Origin: Vibrio chagasii
GTDB taxonomy: Bacteria > Pseudomonadota > Gammaproteobacteria > Enterobacterales > Vibrionaceae
DNA: 64,000 bases
Assembly (NCBI RefSeq): GCF_002954585.1
Contig: NZ_MSCI01000001.1
Location: 372,001-436,000 of the forward strand
Reading direction: 5' to 3'
Each line of letters begins with the position of its first letter. The stretch's first letter is position 1. Under the pieces are notes generated by a model. That model saw nothing but the letters and a program-made list of their open reading frames with translations, did no database searches and was not told the origin of the DNA. The position numbers and the translations under genes are program-made. Of this stretch, positions 28,209 to 37,223 are shown one piece after another.

Positions 28209-29201
28209 ATGAGATCTGTTTTACCCGTAGTACTTTCCGCGGCTATTTCTATGCCAGCGTACAGTGGATTAGCTCCTAGTGAGGGTTTTAGTGGTAACTT
28301 TAGTGTCTTGGCTGGTTTCTATTCTGACAGCAGTAATTTGAGTACCGAACAAGACTCAAATCAAGCAACCAATACCATTGAAGGTGACGGTGAGAATCAA
28401 GGTTTGCTTGGTTTTCTCGGAACCGTTAAATACACCTTTGGTGAATCCCTTACTCACCAAGTTTATGCCGGTACCACCCGAGAAGATATTGCAACCGGTA
28501 CCATCGCCTTTGAGATTGGTTATCGACATCAACTCTCTGGCGGCACCATATTAGATGTTTCCGTGTTACCAACGCTTATCTCTGGTAAAGCTTGGTCTGA
28601 TCCTTACGCCGTTGGTGTCAATCGAAACGAAACCGATGTGAAAGGTAATGTAGGACGACTACAACTGACCAACATTGGTGGGACGGCCTTCCAAACAGAT
28701 TTCGCGATTGGTGAATCTGATGTGGATGATGAATTATCAGGCACTTTAGGTACCCAATCCATATCGCCAGTAAAGGCAGCGCTGTTAGATAGGGAAAGAA
28801 GCTATGTGTATGCCAAAGCCGGATATCGATTCATACTGCCAAATCAAGCCGGTTTGTTAGTGCCTTCTATGGTGTATTTTCATGCGGATGCGGAAGGAGA
28901 TGCGCTAAGTTTTGACAGTTACGGGATTGAATTGAATTACGCAAAGAGACTCGGTCGTCACGGCTTTGTTGTAACGTTAGATGCGAACGATCGTCAGTAC
29001 GATGAAGCCAATCCAATTTATGGAAAAACTCGTGAAGAGAACGAGTACGGTGCATTCTTAGCGTATGAGTTTGGTGGGTTGATGGGGTATGAAGATTGGT
29101 CGTTTATTTCATTACTTGGCTATAGAACGATCGACTCGAATATCGATTTCTATAATTCTGAGCAGGTATTAGCGAGCGTCGGTATCGACTATAAGTTCTA
29201 A
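28209..29201 (+). CDS. DUF2860-type outer-membrane beta-barrel protein
   Basis: About 330 residues with a signal peptide (SVLPVVLSAAISMPAYS). Alternating beta strands run to a C-terminal strand ending in DYKF, the phenylalanine needed for barrel assembly. The block FTGESLTHQ-like GESLTHQVYAGTTREDIATG matches the Vibrio DUF2860 family. The start could be GTG 28197 or ATG 28209; neither has a strong ribosome site. Function unknown; presumably a small porin or receptor. Confidence 0.8.
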   Translation: MRSVLPVVLSAAISMPAYSGLAPSEGFSGNFSVLAGFYSDSSNLSTEQDSNQATNTIEGDGENQGLLGFLGTVKYTFGESLTHQVYAGTTREDIATGTIAFEIGYRHQLSGGTILDVSVLPTLISGKAWSDPYAVGVNRNETDVKGNVGRLQLTNIGGTAFQTDFAIGESDVDDELSGTLGTQSISPVKAALLDRERSYVYAKAGYRFILPNQAGLLVPSMVYFHADAEGDALSFDSYGIELNYAKRLGRHGFVVTLDANDRQYDEANPIYGKTREENEYGAFLAYEFGGLMGYEDWSFISLLGYRTIDSNIDFYNSEQVLASVGIDYKF

Positions 29202-29352
29202 GGGTTAGATATTCCAAGGCGTTGTATAACGTTCTGATTTTGTTATCTGTTTAAATATTCGAGCACTTATAATCTTTAAGGTTGTAGGTGCTCGTTGCTA
29301 TCCGTAGTATGGAAGTCGTTCAGTTAAAAAGATCAGATAGTAAGGAAGCGCT

Positions 29353-29853
29353 TTGGAAATAAAAATTAGACATTTAGAAGCAACGGATAGCCAAGATTTA
29401 TTCGATATTTATCGCCGTCCTTCGATTTCAGCAAACACGTCACAAAAACCATACCTAAGTTCAGATCAAGTGGATCGGTTATTTGGTCATTCGGACCATT
29501 TTACTCTAGTCGCTGAATCGGCCGAGAAAGTCGTAGGCCACATCACTTTGTTTATGACAACTAAGGTAAGGGATCGACACTGCGCAGGGCTTGCTATTGC
29601 CATTCATCCGGATGTTCACGGAAAAGGGGTTGGTAAAGCCTTGATGCAAGAAGCCATCAATCAAGCGGATAATTGGCTAAACCTAATTCGCCTAGAGTTA
29701 GAGGTTCATGCCGATAACCACGCTGCGATTGCTTTGTACGAACGCGCTGGCTTTCAGTTAGAGGGGACTAAGCGATTGAGTACCTTCAAAAATGGCAAGT
29801 ATATTGATATGTTGCTGATGTCGAGAATAAAGCCTGAATATCTAGCATCTTGA
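29353..29853 (+). CDS. GNAT-family N-acetyltransferase
   Basis: 166 residues with a TTG start preceded by AAGGAAG. Motif A reads HPDVHGKGVGKALMQEAI, and the C-terminal motif reads VHADNHAAIALYERAGFQLEGT, as in the PhnO/RimI-like small-molecule acetyltransferases. Alone between the DUF2860 gene and a terminator at 29916-29948. Confidence 0.9.
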   Translation: MEIKIRHLEATDSQDLFDIYRRPSISANTSQKPYLSSDQVDRLFGHSDHFTLVAESAEKVVGHITLFMTTKVRDRHCAGLAIAIHPDVHGKGVGKALMQEAINQADNWLNLIRLELEVHADNHAAIALYERAGFQLEGTKRLSTFKNGKYIDMLLMSRIKPEYLAS

Positions 29854-29915
29854 ACTCGCCTTAGGTGATTGAATTTATAATCTGAATAAGAATTAAATTA
29901 CCGCTGTAAAGCCAT

Positions 29916-29948
29916 AAAGCCCTCAAACTGCAGAAGTTTGAGGGCTTT
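29916..29948 (+). terminator. Rho-independent terminator after GNAT gene
   Basis: AAAGCCCTCAAACT pairs with AGTTTGAGGGCTTT around a short loop, followed by GTGATTTTGTT. A long GC-containing stem about 65 bases after the stop. Confidence 0.75.
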
Positions 29949-30015
29949 GTGATTTTGTTATGAGTTGAGGTGTGTTGACTAACTAGCACGAGCACTGTTT
30001 TTTGGTAACAAGCAC

Positions 30016-30205
30016 TTATGGATTATCAATACCGAAGCCATTACGAAGCGCAAACTGGATTAGCTCCGTATGGTTATCGAGTTCGCGGATATCTAACATT
30101 CGATATTTGTGTGACTCGATAGTTCTTGGGCTTAAAAACAGAATGTCGGCACATTACTTAGCGGTGTAACCTTGCGCCAGTTGCCAAGATAAAATCCCAG
30201 TAGCG
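30016..30205 (-). pseudogene. LuxR-type helix-turn-helix remnant
   Basis: The minus strand encodes the C-terminal end of a LuxR DNA-binding domain: QLAQGYTAK, an in-frame stop where the family has a Val-Ile pair, then CADILFLSPRTIESHKYRML and a tail ending NGFGIDNP. The scissors helix (SPRTIESHKYRM) is unmistakable. Nothing recognisable lies upstream, so the receiver part is gone. A dead response-regulator gene. Confidence 0.7.
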
Positions 30206-30362
30206 TATGGTTTACGCTAAATGATTGAAAATAAAATACCTACAACTTTATAGGTAAACTACAGGTTAGTGTTCTTTTGGGAACATACATCAGACCTTGG
30301 AGTAGATAACTTCTGCCTGATATTTATAAATTTAATTTTGAGTAAATGGTGTTGTTATAAAA

Positions 30363-30515
30363 ATGGCTGTTTTGGAATACAAAGTGTGTGGCATAGGTGA
30401 GTGGGTAAAAACAAGAATATCAAGCCGTTGCGCTCATTGGCTTGCCGCTGAATACGAGTTGATGGGATGGCCAATCAAAATCGACGGAGAAGTGTTTTCT
30501 ACTGAGAACGCGTAG
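30363..30515 (+). CDS. Small ORF (50 aa), possibly a short conserved protein
   Basis: A 50-codon frame: MAVLEYKVCGIGEWVKTRIS, then SRCAHWLAAEYELMGWPIKI and a short acidic end. Amino-acid composition is protein-like rather than random (aromatics, balanced charge), and a terminator follows 60 bases later. The ribosome site is weak. Not recognised with certainty. Confidence 0.35.
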   Translation: MAVLEYKVCGIGEWVKTRISSRCAHWLAAEYELMGWPIKIDGEVFSTENA

Positions 30516-30571
30516 TGCAAACGCGCACCAATAGGGCGAATATGGAAACGTAGTTTCCCTGAAGTTGATAC

Positions 30572-30605
30572 AAAAAAGCTGGCGATTGAATGCCAGCTTT
30601 TTTAT
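30572..30605. terminator. Bidirectional terminator
   Basis: AAAAAAGCTGGC pairs with GCCAGCTTTTTT; U-runs on both strands serve the small ORF to the left and the DUF2057 gene to the right. Confidence 0.85.
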
Positions 30606-30627
30606 TTAGAAGATCAACAAATAGGGT

Positions 30628-31290
30628 TTACTTGTTCACGAACGCTTTGAATTTTTGCTTGGTTTCAGCGTCGGCTTTTTCATACCAGAAGTACAGCATT
30701 TCTTCGGCCGTGTTAGACGCGTTGCCATCAATTTTTGCTGGTAGTGTTACTGGCTGAACAACTGCAGCGGCTGTAGCACCTGTCGTTAATGCGGCAATAC
30801 CACCTGTACGGTTGTATTCTTTCGCTTCTTGAGGGTATTTACGGCCAATCTGCATGCCATCTTTGGTTAATTTGTCTTGCTTAACACTGATTGTATTTTG
30901 GTTCTCATCAACCAGTTTCCAATCTAGGTTCTGAAAGCCTTTTCTCGCTTCGTTAGCTTTGCGGAACTTCGGCATGTCGAACGTTACTGTTGTGTCTGTC
31001 GCGTCAAAAGTAGCAATAATTGCGTCACTATCAACAAACTCACGGTCGTTACCTTGACTAAAAGCAAGCTGATATTGGAAAACGATTTGGTTTACACCGT
31101 CTGGCACGGTGATCGTTTTGCTTGAAGAGAAAAAACCACCCTCAAAATCAGGTTTAGCCTCATTAACCGCTAAGACTTCAACTAGAGCATCTGCGCTAGA
31201 AGGAACTTCAATTTTTACATCAGCTAACACTTGTGGTGCTGCGATAATTGTGGAAAGCAGTGCAATGGATTGTAATGTTTTCATAATCAT
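30628..31290 (-). CDS. DUF2057 (YccT/UPF0319) family periplasmic protein
   Basis: 220 residues (or 218 from the second ATG at 31284) with a signal peptide ending at VLA. The family pattern is visible: PDGVNQIVFQYQLAF in the middle and the C-terminal AEEMLYFWYEKADAETKQKF. YccT-type proteins are periplasmic and of limited known function (linked to curli regulation in enterics). Monocistronic, with a terminator 22 bases after its stop. Confidence 0.87.
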   Translation of the reverse strand: MIMKTLQSIALLSTIIAAPQVLADVKIEVPSSADALVEVLAVNEAKPDFEGGFFSSSKTITVPDGVNQIVFQYQLAFSQGNDREFVDSDAIIATFDATDTTVTFDMPKFRKANEARKGFQNLDWKLVDENQNTISVKQDKLTKDGMQIGRKYPQEAKEYNRTGGIAALTTGATAAAVVQPVTLPAKIDGNASNTAEEMLYFWYEKADAETKQKFKAFVNK

Positions 31291-31498
31291 ACAGTTATTG
31301 GTGTGAGATATTTTACAATCTCACGCAAAACGAAGTTTTTCAAGTTGCCTTCTCTCCATTTGGTAAAATTCACCGAAACTTAACTTAAACCTAATTGCTG
31401 AGTATATCACCTGTGCATTTTTTGCTCACATAAGGATGGTGTGGCCCCTGGTGCTCACTTATGCTGGGGCCTGAAATGGGAGTAAAAACTTCTCAAAG

Positions 31499-33988
31499 TT
31501 AACTTTTTGTACTGGTGAGGTGTTTGCTTGTTAAACTATAACTTCCCATAAAGTAAGAGATCCAATCATCAATAGGCAATGGTCGAGCAAAGAAATAGCC
31601 TTGCGCATATTTACAACCTATCTGACGTAACGTTTTTACATGGCTTTGTGTTTCAAGTCCTTCTGCTATGACTGAAAAATCAAGTATCTGCGCAAGTTTT
31701 AATACTGCACATGTGATCTCGTAATCGACCTTGGATGAGTTGATGTCTTCGATAAAACTACGGTCTAACTTAACGCAGTCAGCGGAGAGGTTTTTTAGTA
31801 CCGAAAGAGATGAATATCCGGTACCAAAATCATCTATTGCGATCTTATAACCTTTGGAATGAAGCACTTCTATGGTTCTCGAACAGGTTTCGAAGTCTCG
31901 CATCATATCTCTTTCTGTTATCTCAAGTAGCAACTGATGCGGTTTACAGTCGGTTTCATCGAGTATGACTTGAAGTTGTTCCGCAAGGTCGGTCATGTAA
32001 AACATTCGTGCAGAGAAGTTGATAGAGAAAGTCACCCTTTCTAAATTGATTCCAGAGCGCTGCCATTCAGTAATCAGGTTCGCCACTTTCTTAAATACCC
32101 ATTTATCGATGTCGATAATCAGGTCACTCTTTTCGGCCACTTCCAAAAAAGCCACTGGTGGAAGTAGACCGAGCTTCGGGTGTTGCCAACGAACAAGTGC
32201 TTCAGCCCCAATGATCTCTTGCGAATCTAAATCGACTTTTGGTTGGAAAAATACTTCTAATTCATCGTTAGCAACCGCTTGATGCAGACCCATGTTAGTT
32301 TCGATGAGATCATTCACTTCGTGGGTCATCTTATCGGCATAAACGCGGTACTGGTCTCTGCCATTACGCTTAGCATGATACATGGCGGTGTCGGCGTTTC
32401 GAACTAAAGTTTCACCGTTAGCGCCATGAGTGGGGTATTCACATACGCCGATACTGGCTGCAACAAATATTGAGTTGTCTTCGGTATAGTAAGGCTTACG
32501 AAGTGACTGGTTTAAACGCTCTGCCAGCTGTTCGCCTTCACTTAAGCTGATGTTAGAGAACACGACCATAAACTCGTCACCGCCCATTCGTGCAACAAAG
32601 CCGTTATGGCCAACTAGGGTGGTTAGGATATTAGATACATTGATAAGTAGGTTGTCACCTTGTCCATGACCGAGAGAGTCATTAATCGTTTTAAACTCGT
32701 CGATATCTAAATAAAAGAGCAAGAAACAGGTATCCTGTTCACGTGAACGTTTGATCTCTTCATCCAGCTTTTTTGTGGCTAACAGCCGGTTCGCTAACCC
32801 TGTTAATGGGTCGTGGTGGGCGAGAAAGTCGAAGTTCTTTTTCTCTTCAGTCAGTTCTAGATAAGCTTCAGACAACCTTCCTGCCATGTCATTGTAGGCT
32901 TTCTCCAAATGAGACCACTCATCGCTTCTGCCAAGTGCGATAGGTTCTCTTAAGCTACCAGATTCTAAGCGGTCAAAACCGTGCTTGAGTGCATTCAGTG
33001 GTTTTTGAATGTGATTCCTTACCACATAGTTAAGCAGTAGTAGAGATAAGATAACGGCAGAGAAACTGATCATAATGGCGTTAAGTCGTGATTCTCCGAT
33101 CTCTTCTTCCAGTTGAGCGGTAAGCACCAATGCTTGATTTTGAACGCGTGATTCCGTGTTCTCAACCATTTCGAGCAAGTCGCTTTGCGCATCTAAAAGC
33201 GAAGCCATCACTAGCCAGCGTTGCTCAAGGTTGGCACGAATTCGTTTCAGCGCCGCGTTATAGCGTTTAACTGTTTTCTGAATGAGTTTCTTCTGTTCAA
33301 TGACTGCTGCTGTCTCAATATCAACGTTTTCTAAGTGCAGTAAGAATATGTCGAGCTCTTTTTCGACTTTAATCAAAAGCACTTTTTCTGTTTCTGGCGT
33401 AATGCGGCTATGAATATCACCGACCATTTTCCCTGAAGTAAGAAAGGATTCTCTCAACATGTTCATGAGATCGAGTTCGTTGTTATAACGAATAAAGTCA
33501 TGTTGGTTGAGGTGCTTCAGTTTGCTGTCGGCAATCGCAAACTCCAGTTGGTTCAATTGTGCTGCTAAGGTGGCATCTATTTGATTGGTTTGCTTGAGTA
33601 TTCGATTGAGTGCAAGTGAGCTACCCAAGAAACGATGGAAGTTATCAATGAACGCGTCGATCTTTTGCGAAAAACCTTCGTTGGTCGATAAATCTCTGAG
33701 CTTTTGAAGTTGGTAGTCAACGTTAAATGCTTCTTCTGACAAGGTGTTTTCACTGAACAAAAAGGTCTGTTCAAGTAATTTCACTCGAGAGGTAAGCGTG
33801 AAAACTCGGCGGCTGATCTCTGAGTTCACAATCAATTCAGATACATGTGTTGAGGTTTCGTTTTTAAGTGTCGACTCGACATAATATAAAGAGCGAATCA
33901 CCATGATTACTGCAAGGCTTACGATAAGTAGCGAAATGAAGTTGGAGATGATGAAGCGCTGGGTAATGTTTATTTGATTCAGTTTCAT
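31499..33988 (-). CDS. HAMP-GGDEF-EAL membrane protein with intact catalytic motifs
   Basis: 829 residues from ATG 33988, which has GGAAG upstream and overlaps the stop of the previous gene (ATGA). Two membrane helices flank a long helical periplasmic domain, followed by HAMP, GGDEF (AHHDPLTGLANR ... RMGGDEFMVVF) and EAL (GAEALVRWQHP, EITERDM, DDFGTGYSSL, AEGLET, YAQGYFFARP). Both catalytic motifs are intact, so it may be bifunctional. Co-transcription with a sugar-type periplasmic binding protein implies that ligand-loaded protein docks on its periplasmic domain to set c-di-GMP output. Confidence 0.92.
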   Translation of the reverse strand: MKLNQINITQRFIISNFISLLIVSLAVIMVIRSLYYVESTLKNETSTHVSELIVNSEISRRVFTLTSRVKLLEQTFLFSENTLSEEAFNVDYQLQKLRDLSTNEGFSQKIDAFIDNFHRFLGSSLALNRILKQTNQIDATLAAQLNQLEFAIADSKLKHLNQHDFIRYNNELDLMNMLRESFLTSGKMVGDIHSRITPETEKVLLIKVEKELDIFLLHLENVDIETAAVIEQKKLIQKTVKRYNAALKRIRANLEQRWLVMASLLDAQSDLLEMVENTESRVQNQALVLTAQLEEEIGESRLNAIMISFSAVILSLLLLNYVVRNHIQKPLNALKHGFDRLESGSLREPIALGRSDEWSHLEKAYNDMAGRLSEAYLELTEEKKNFDFLAHHDPLTGLANRLLATKKLDEEIKRSREQDTCFLLFYLDIDEFKTINDSLGHGQGDNLLINVSNILTTLVGHNGFVARMGGDEFMVVFSNISLSEGEQLAERLNQSLRKPYYTEDNSIFVAASIGVCEYPTHGANGETLVRNADTAMYHAKRNGRDQYRVYADKMTHEVNDLIETNMGLHQAVANDELEVFFQPKVDLDSQEIIGAEALVRWQHPKLGLLPPVAFLEVAEKSDLIIDIDKWVFKKVANLITEWQRSGINLERVTFSINFSARMFYMTDLAEQLQVILDETDCKPHQLLLEITERDMMRDFETCSRTIEVLHSKGYKIAIDDFGTGYSSLSVLKNLSADCVKLDRSFIEDINSSKVDYEITCAVLKLAQILDFSVIAEGLETQSHVKTLRQIGCKYAQGYFFARPLPIDDWISYFMGSYSLTSKHLTSTKS

Positions 33989-35103
33989 TGCGGCTTCCAA
34001 ATATTCAGATATGCTTCACGGTAGCCATTTTTAGGGTCATAAATGCCAGTCGCTTCGTTGTTAATCAGCTCTGCGACGTTGTTTGGAGTTACGAGGTGAA
34101 CCGGTGCAGAATAACCACTCGGTGGCATGCTATTGAATGCTCTGTTGAGTTCGTCAACGATTTGCCAACCTTGCAGGTATAAAGGCTCTGGAACAGTCGC
34201 TGATTGGAACTGATCTTTGTTGATTCGCTTGTAGGCGGCTTTGCTACCATCTCCCGCTGAAATGTTGTTTGGGATCAGTTTATTTTCTTCTAGGTTAGAT
34301 TCTAAAGAGGGGATAGCATAGTCGATGTACAGATCGTTTATCGCCAAAATATGAGTGATATTGTCGCCGTGTTTTTTTTCTAGCATCTTCAAGGTAGCAG
34401 GCATTTTTTGGTCGATTTGGTCGAGTGGAAGGTAGATAAGTTCCAGAACATCACATTTACGACACTGCTTGATGGTGTCGACCATAGCGTTAGCCTTAAT
34501 CATCGCAATTTCGTAGTTTGGATCTGTGAATACCACTATTTTTGCTTGTTCATCTGAGTCAACAATCGCAAGCAGCGCAGCAACTTCAGCGACATCTAAT
34601 GGATCGGTCGTGATATTCGTGAAGAGACCAATATCAGGGTTTCCACCTGCGAGCTCCGTGGCGTGCCAGCCAATGATAGTAATTCCCAAATCTTGAGCTT
34701 GTTTTAAGATCTTCTGGTGTCGGACAGCATCAATTCCACCAAGCACGATAGCATCTGGCTGAAAACCTATCGCTTTTCTAATGGCTGCCCCTTGGCGTAC
34801 TTCAGAGCCAAGACCGTCGATAAAACGCAGGTGCCAATCAATGTTGGACATCGCTTCCGATAAACCTTTTCCTACACCATAGACACCCCCGTTGCGCAGA
34901 TCTGACGCAACAAAAATAATGTTCTTTTCATGGCGTACGGCAGGACCTTCCGTTGGGCCTCCCCATATGACTTGATTTGATACGGCACGTGTGACTTTGT
35001 TTTCGGCGTATTTGAAAAATACGTCCTCTGGATACTCTGCAAAACTCGTTGAGCTGCAATTGATAGCAAGCAATAAACTCGCAAAGTGAAATGTTCTATT
35101 CAT
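33985..35103 (-). CDS. Periplasmic binding protein (ribose/AI-2 type I fold), sensor partner
   Basis: 372 residues with a signal peptide ending at SFA. Type I periplasmic-binding fold of the sugar class: KNIIFVASDLRNGGVYGVGKGLSEAM, then GFQPDAIVLGGIDA and the ITHILAINDLYIDYAIPSL domain-2 strand. No ABC permease or ATPase is adjacent; the gene overlaps a GGDEF/EAL receptor instead, so it serves sensing rather than uptake. The ligand is unknown. Two internal cysteines (CRKC) could form a disulfide. Confidence 0.87.
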   Translation of the reverse strand: MNRTFHFASLLLAINCSSTSFAEYPEDVFFKYAENKVTRAVSNQVIWGGPTEGPAVRHEKNIIFVASDLRNGGVYGVGKGLSEAMSNIDWHLRFIDGLGSEVRQGAAIRKAIGFQPDAIVLGGIDAVRHQKILKQAQDLGITIIGWHATELAGGNPDIGLFTNITTDPLDVAEVAALLAIVDSDEQAKIVVFTDPNYEIAMIKANAMVDTIKQCRKCDVLELIYLPLDQIDQKMPATLKMLEKKHGDNITHILAINDLYIDYAIPSLESNLEENKLIPNNISAGDGSKAAYKRINKDQFQSATVPEPLYLQGWQIVDELNRAFNSMPPSGYSAPVHLVTPNNVAELINNEATGIYDPKNGYREAYLNIWKPQ

Positions 35104-35184
35104 CAGCTCTATAAAAGTCTTTAAATTATTACCTCTCTATATTTATAATATTGTTAATAAACATTCAAACACTTGGTAACATTT

Positions 35185-36279
35185 ATGCTGGGTCAAAATT
35201 ATAAAATTCTTTTACCTCTGCTTCTAACTACTTGTTTTATGGTTTCACTGCCTGTGAGCGCTGATGGGGAAAGGCCTGACGGTGATTTTGAAAAACTTGA
35301 GAAATTTCAAGAGACTGTAAGCGGAGAGCCCATTTCTGTAGCATCGAAATTTTCTGAAAAGCCCGTAAGGATCGCTTTAATTTATCCAAGTGCAGATATT
35401 TCTGATTTCTGGATACGTAATTTCATCGCGTTGAAGGAAAGATTGATTGCCTTACAGCTCAAATTTGAGATTGATGAATTTACATCTAGGCAGATCGAAC
35501 ACTCACTTCAAACTCAATACACCGAGCAAGTACTTAGCTCTGAAAAAACCTATGACTTTGTCATTTTTGGTCCATCAGAGTTGGATATACAAGCCGGTAA
35601 TATCCAAAAACTGTCGGCTTCCTCTGACTTTAAAACCTTCATTTGGGCATTTCACACGCCAAACGAACAGTGGACTCACCAACCTGATAGTTGGTTTGAT
35701 TTTTCCAGCGAAATGGGAGCCGAGGTGTTGTGTGACCACGTGGTCAAAGAGCTAGGTAACGACGTGGAGTTTTCCGCTAACCGAGGTATTCCAGGTATTA
35801 CAGATACACAACGCTCTCAGGGGTTCATTGACTGTGTTGAAGAGAAGGGCGATTGGTTAACGGTTTATGAGCATTTTGGGCAGTATCAAAAAATTGGTGG
35901 TGCTGATGGGATCCGTTTGGTTTTGGGTAACTTTCCAGAAGTGACCATGGTTCACAATGCGAACACGGCAATGACGATGGGTGCTGTGGACGCGCTAGGC
36001 GAAGCAGATAAGCTGTCTGAGATATATGTGACAGGCTGGGGTGGAACCGCAAAAGAGATAGAGAAAATCCGATCTGACGAGCTTGATGCAACACCAATGC
36101 GAATGAGTGATGATCTGGGGGTTGCCACTGCAGAAGCCATCAAGTTTCACTTGGAAGGTCGACAAACAGAAGTGCCGTTGATTTATCTAGGCAGAATCAC
36201 CGTGGTGCACAACAAAATGGATGATGAAGAGTTGAGCCAGTTAACGCGAGAGGCTTTCCGTTATTCAGGTAAAAACTAG
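35185..36279 (+). CDS. LuxP paralogue (periplasmic AI-2-receptor-like protein)
   Basis: About 364 residues with a signal peptide (LLTTCFMVSLPVSA). Strong resemblance to LuxP, the AI-2 receptor of Vibrio quorum sensing: RIALIYPSADISDFWIRN, VTGWGGTAKEIEKI, ATPMRMSDDLGVATAEAIKF and the end AFRYSGKN. By hand alignment the serine, tryptophan and two arginines (TQRSQGF, PMRMSD) of the AI-2 pocket are kept. The glutamine (to Asp), asparagine (to Ala) and Ser-Thr pair are replaced. It may bind a different ligand. It is divergent from the PBP-GGDEF-EAL operon, and no LuxQ is beside it. Confidence 0.85.
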   Translation: MLGQNYKILLPLLLTTCFMVSLPVSADGERPDGDFEKLEKFQETVSGEPISVASKFSEKPVRIALIYPSADISDFWIRNFIALKERLIALQLKFEIDEFTSRQIEHSLQTQYTEQVLSSEKTYDFVIFGPSELDIQAGNIQKLSASSDFKTFIWAFHTPNEQWTHQPDSWFDFSSEMGAEVLCDHVVKELGNDVEFSANRGIPGITDTQRSQGFIDCVEEKGDWLTVYEHFGQYQKIGGADGIRLVLGNFPEVTMVHNANTAMTMGAVDALGEADKLSEIYVTGWGGTAKEIEKIRSDELDATPMRMSDDLGVATAEAIKFHLEGRQTEVPLIYLGRITVVHNKMDDEELSQLTREAFRYSGKN

Positions 36280-36324
36280 TGCACTGAACGTTACCGGTAC
36301 TCCAGCAGTGAAAAAGCCGCTTGC

Positions 36325-37200
36325 TGAAGTGACCCCGTAAAGTTGGACATTTCTGTTAAGCGGCTTTCAAGGCCTGAGTTTGATATTCTATCGGAGCCAG
36401 GCCTTTTAGTTTCACTTTTATACGTTTGGTATTGTAGTACTCGATATATTCTTTAATTTGCTCTATTAGTGCATCTGCATCCTCAAAGCTTTGATTGTGA
36501 TACATCTCTGTTTTGAGTAAAGCAAAAAAGTTTTCAGCAACCGCATTATCTAAGCCGTTACCTTTTCTCGACATACTTTGCGTTAAACCACTCTCCGCTA
36601 CCTTTTTCTGATACTGTCGATGACGATATTGCCAACCTTGATCACTATGCATAATTGGCTTTGAGTTGGGTTTAAGCGTTGATATAGCTTCCGTCAGCAT
36701 ATTCGTGACAAGCGGCAAGTTGGCATTTTTGGCCACTCTATAAGCAACCACCTCCTGAGTAAACAAGTCGACAACGGGGACAAGTAGACTTTCTGCTCTT
36801 TGACTTTGAACTCCGTGACATCAGTTACCTATTTTTCATCGGGTTGAGTCGCACTAAAATCTCTTTCAAGTACGTTAGGAACTGCTGTTCCAGACTCTCC
36901 TCGATATGAACGATACTTTTTAATCCTGACCGGCGATTTAAGGTTGAGCTGAGCCATAAGCCTTTGAATCGTTTTGCGATTAAGCACGAATCCCCGATTT
37001 TTGAGTGCCAAGTGAATACGGCGGTAGCCGTATCGACCCTTGTGTTCATGATAAATTGACTTTATCAACCGCAGCTCACATTCATAGCTATTTGGGCGCT
37101 TGCTTGTTTGAGCCCTTTGATACCGGGTTCATTAAATCTTTTGAGCCAGACAGAGAGTATCCCAGGGGATGAGAGGTTTAATATTGCGCTAGTGTGCATG
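36325..37200 (-). mobile_element. Decayed IS3-family (IS150-like) insertion sequence
   Basis: The 3' end carries a typical IS3-family terminal sequence (TGAAGTGACCCCGTAAAGTT, 36325-36344). OrfB is broken: one fragment ends PDEK then a stop where PDEKWVTDVTEF is expected, and a frameshift near 36790 separates it from the DDE C-terminal part (HSDQGWQYR, NAVAENFFALLKTE). A piece of OrfA is visible at about 37070-37165 (SVWLKRFNEPGIKGLKQ). No matching terminal repeat is found at the high-coordinate end, so the 5' part is deleted. It is immobile on its own. Confidence 0.85.
36356..37068 (-). pseudogene. IS3-family transposase OrfB, broken
   Basis: The HTH_21 and rve core parts are recognisable: YGYRRIHLALKNRGFVLNRKTIQRLM, then the DDE domain with HSDQGWQYR and the late glutamate in NAVAENFF. 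A TAG replaces the tryptophan codon in the EKWVTDVTEF signature, and a one-base shift near 36790 precedes the VDLFTQEVVAY segment. No functional transposase can be made. Confidence 0.85.
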
Positions 37201-37223
37201 AGAGACCAATCATTCGTCCACAT

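Noticed and set aside
36325..37200. Active insertion sequence
   Set aside because: Stop codon, frameshift and missing end in the transposase region show that it is dead.
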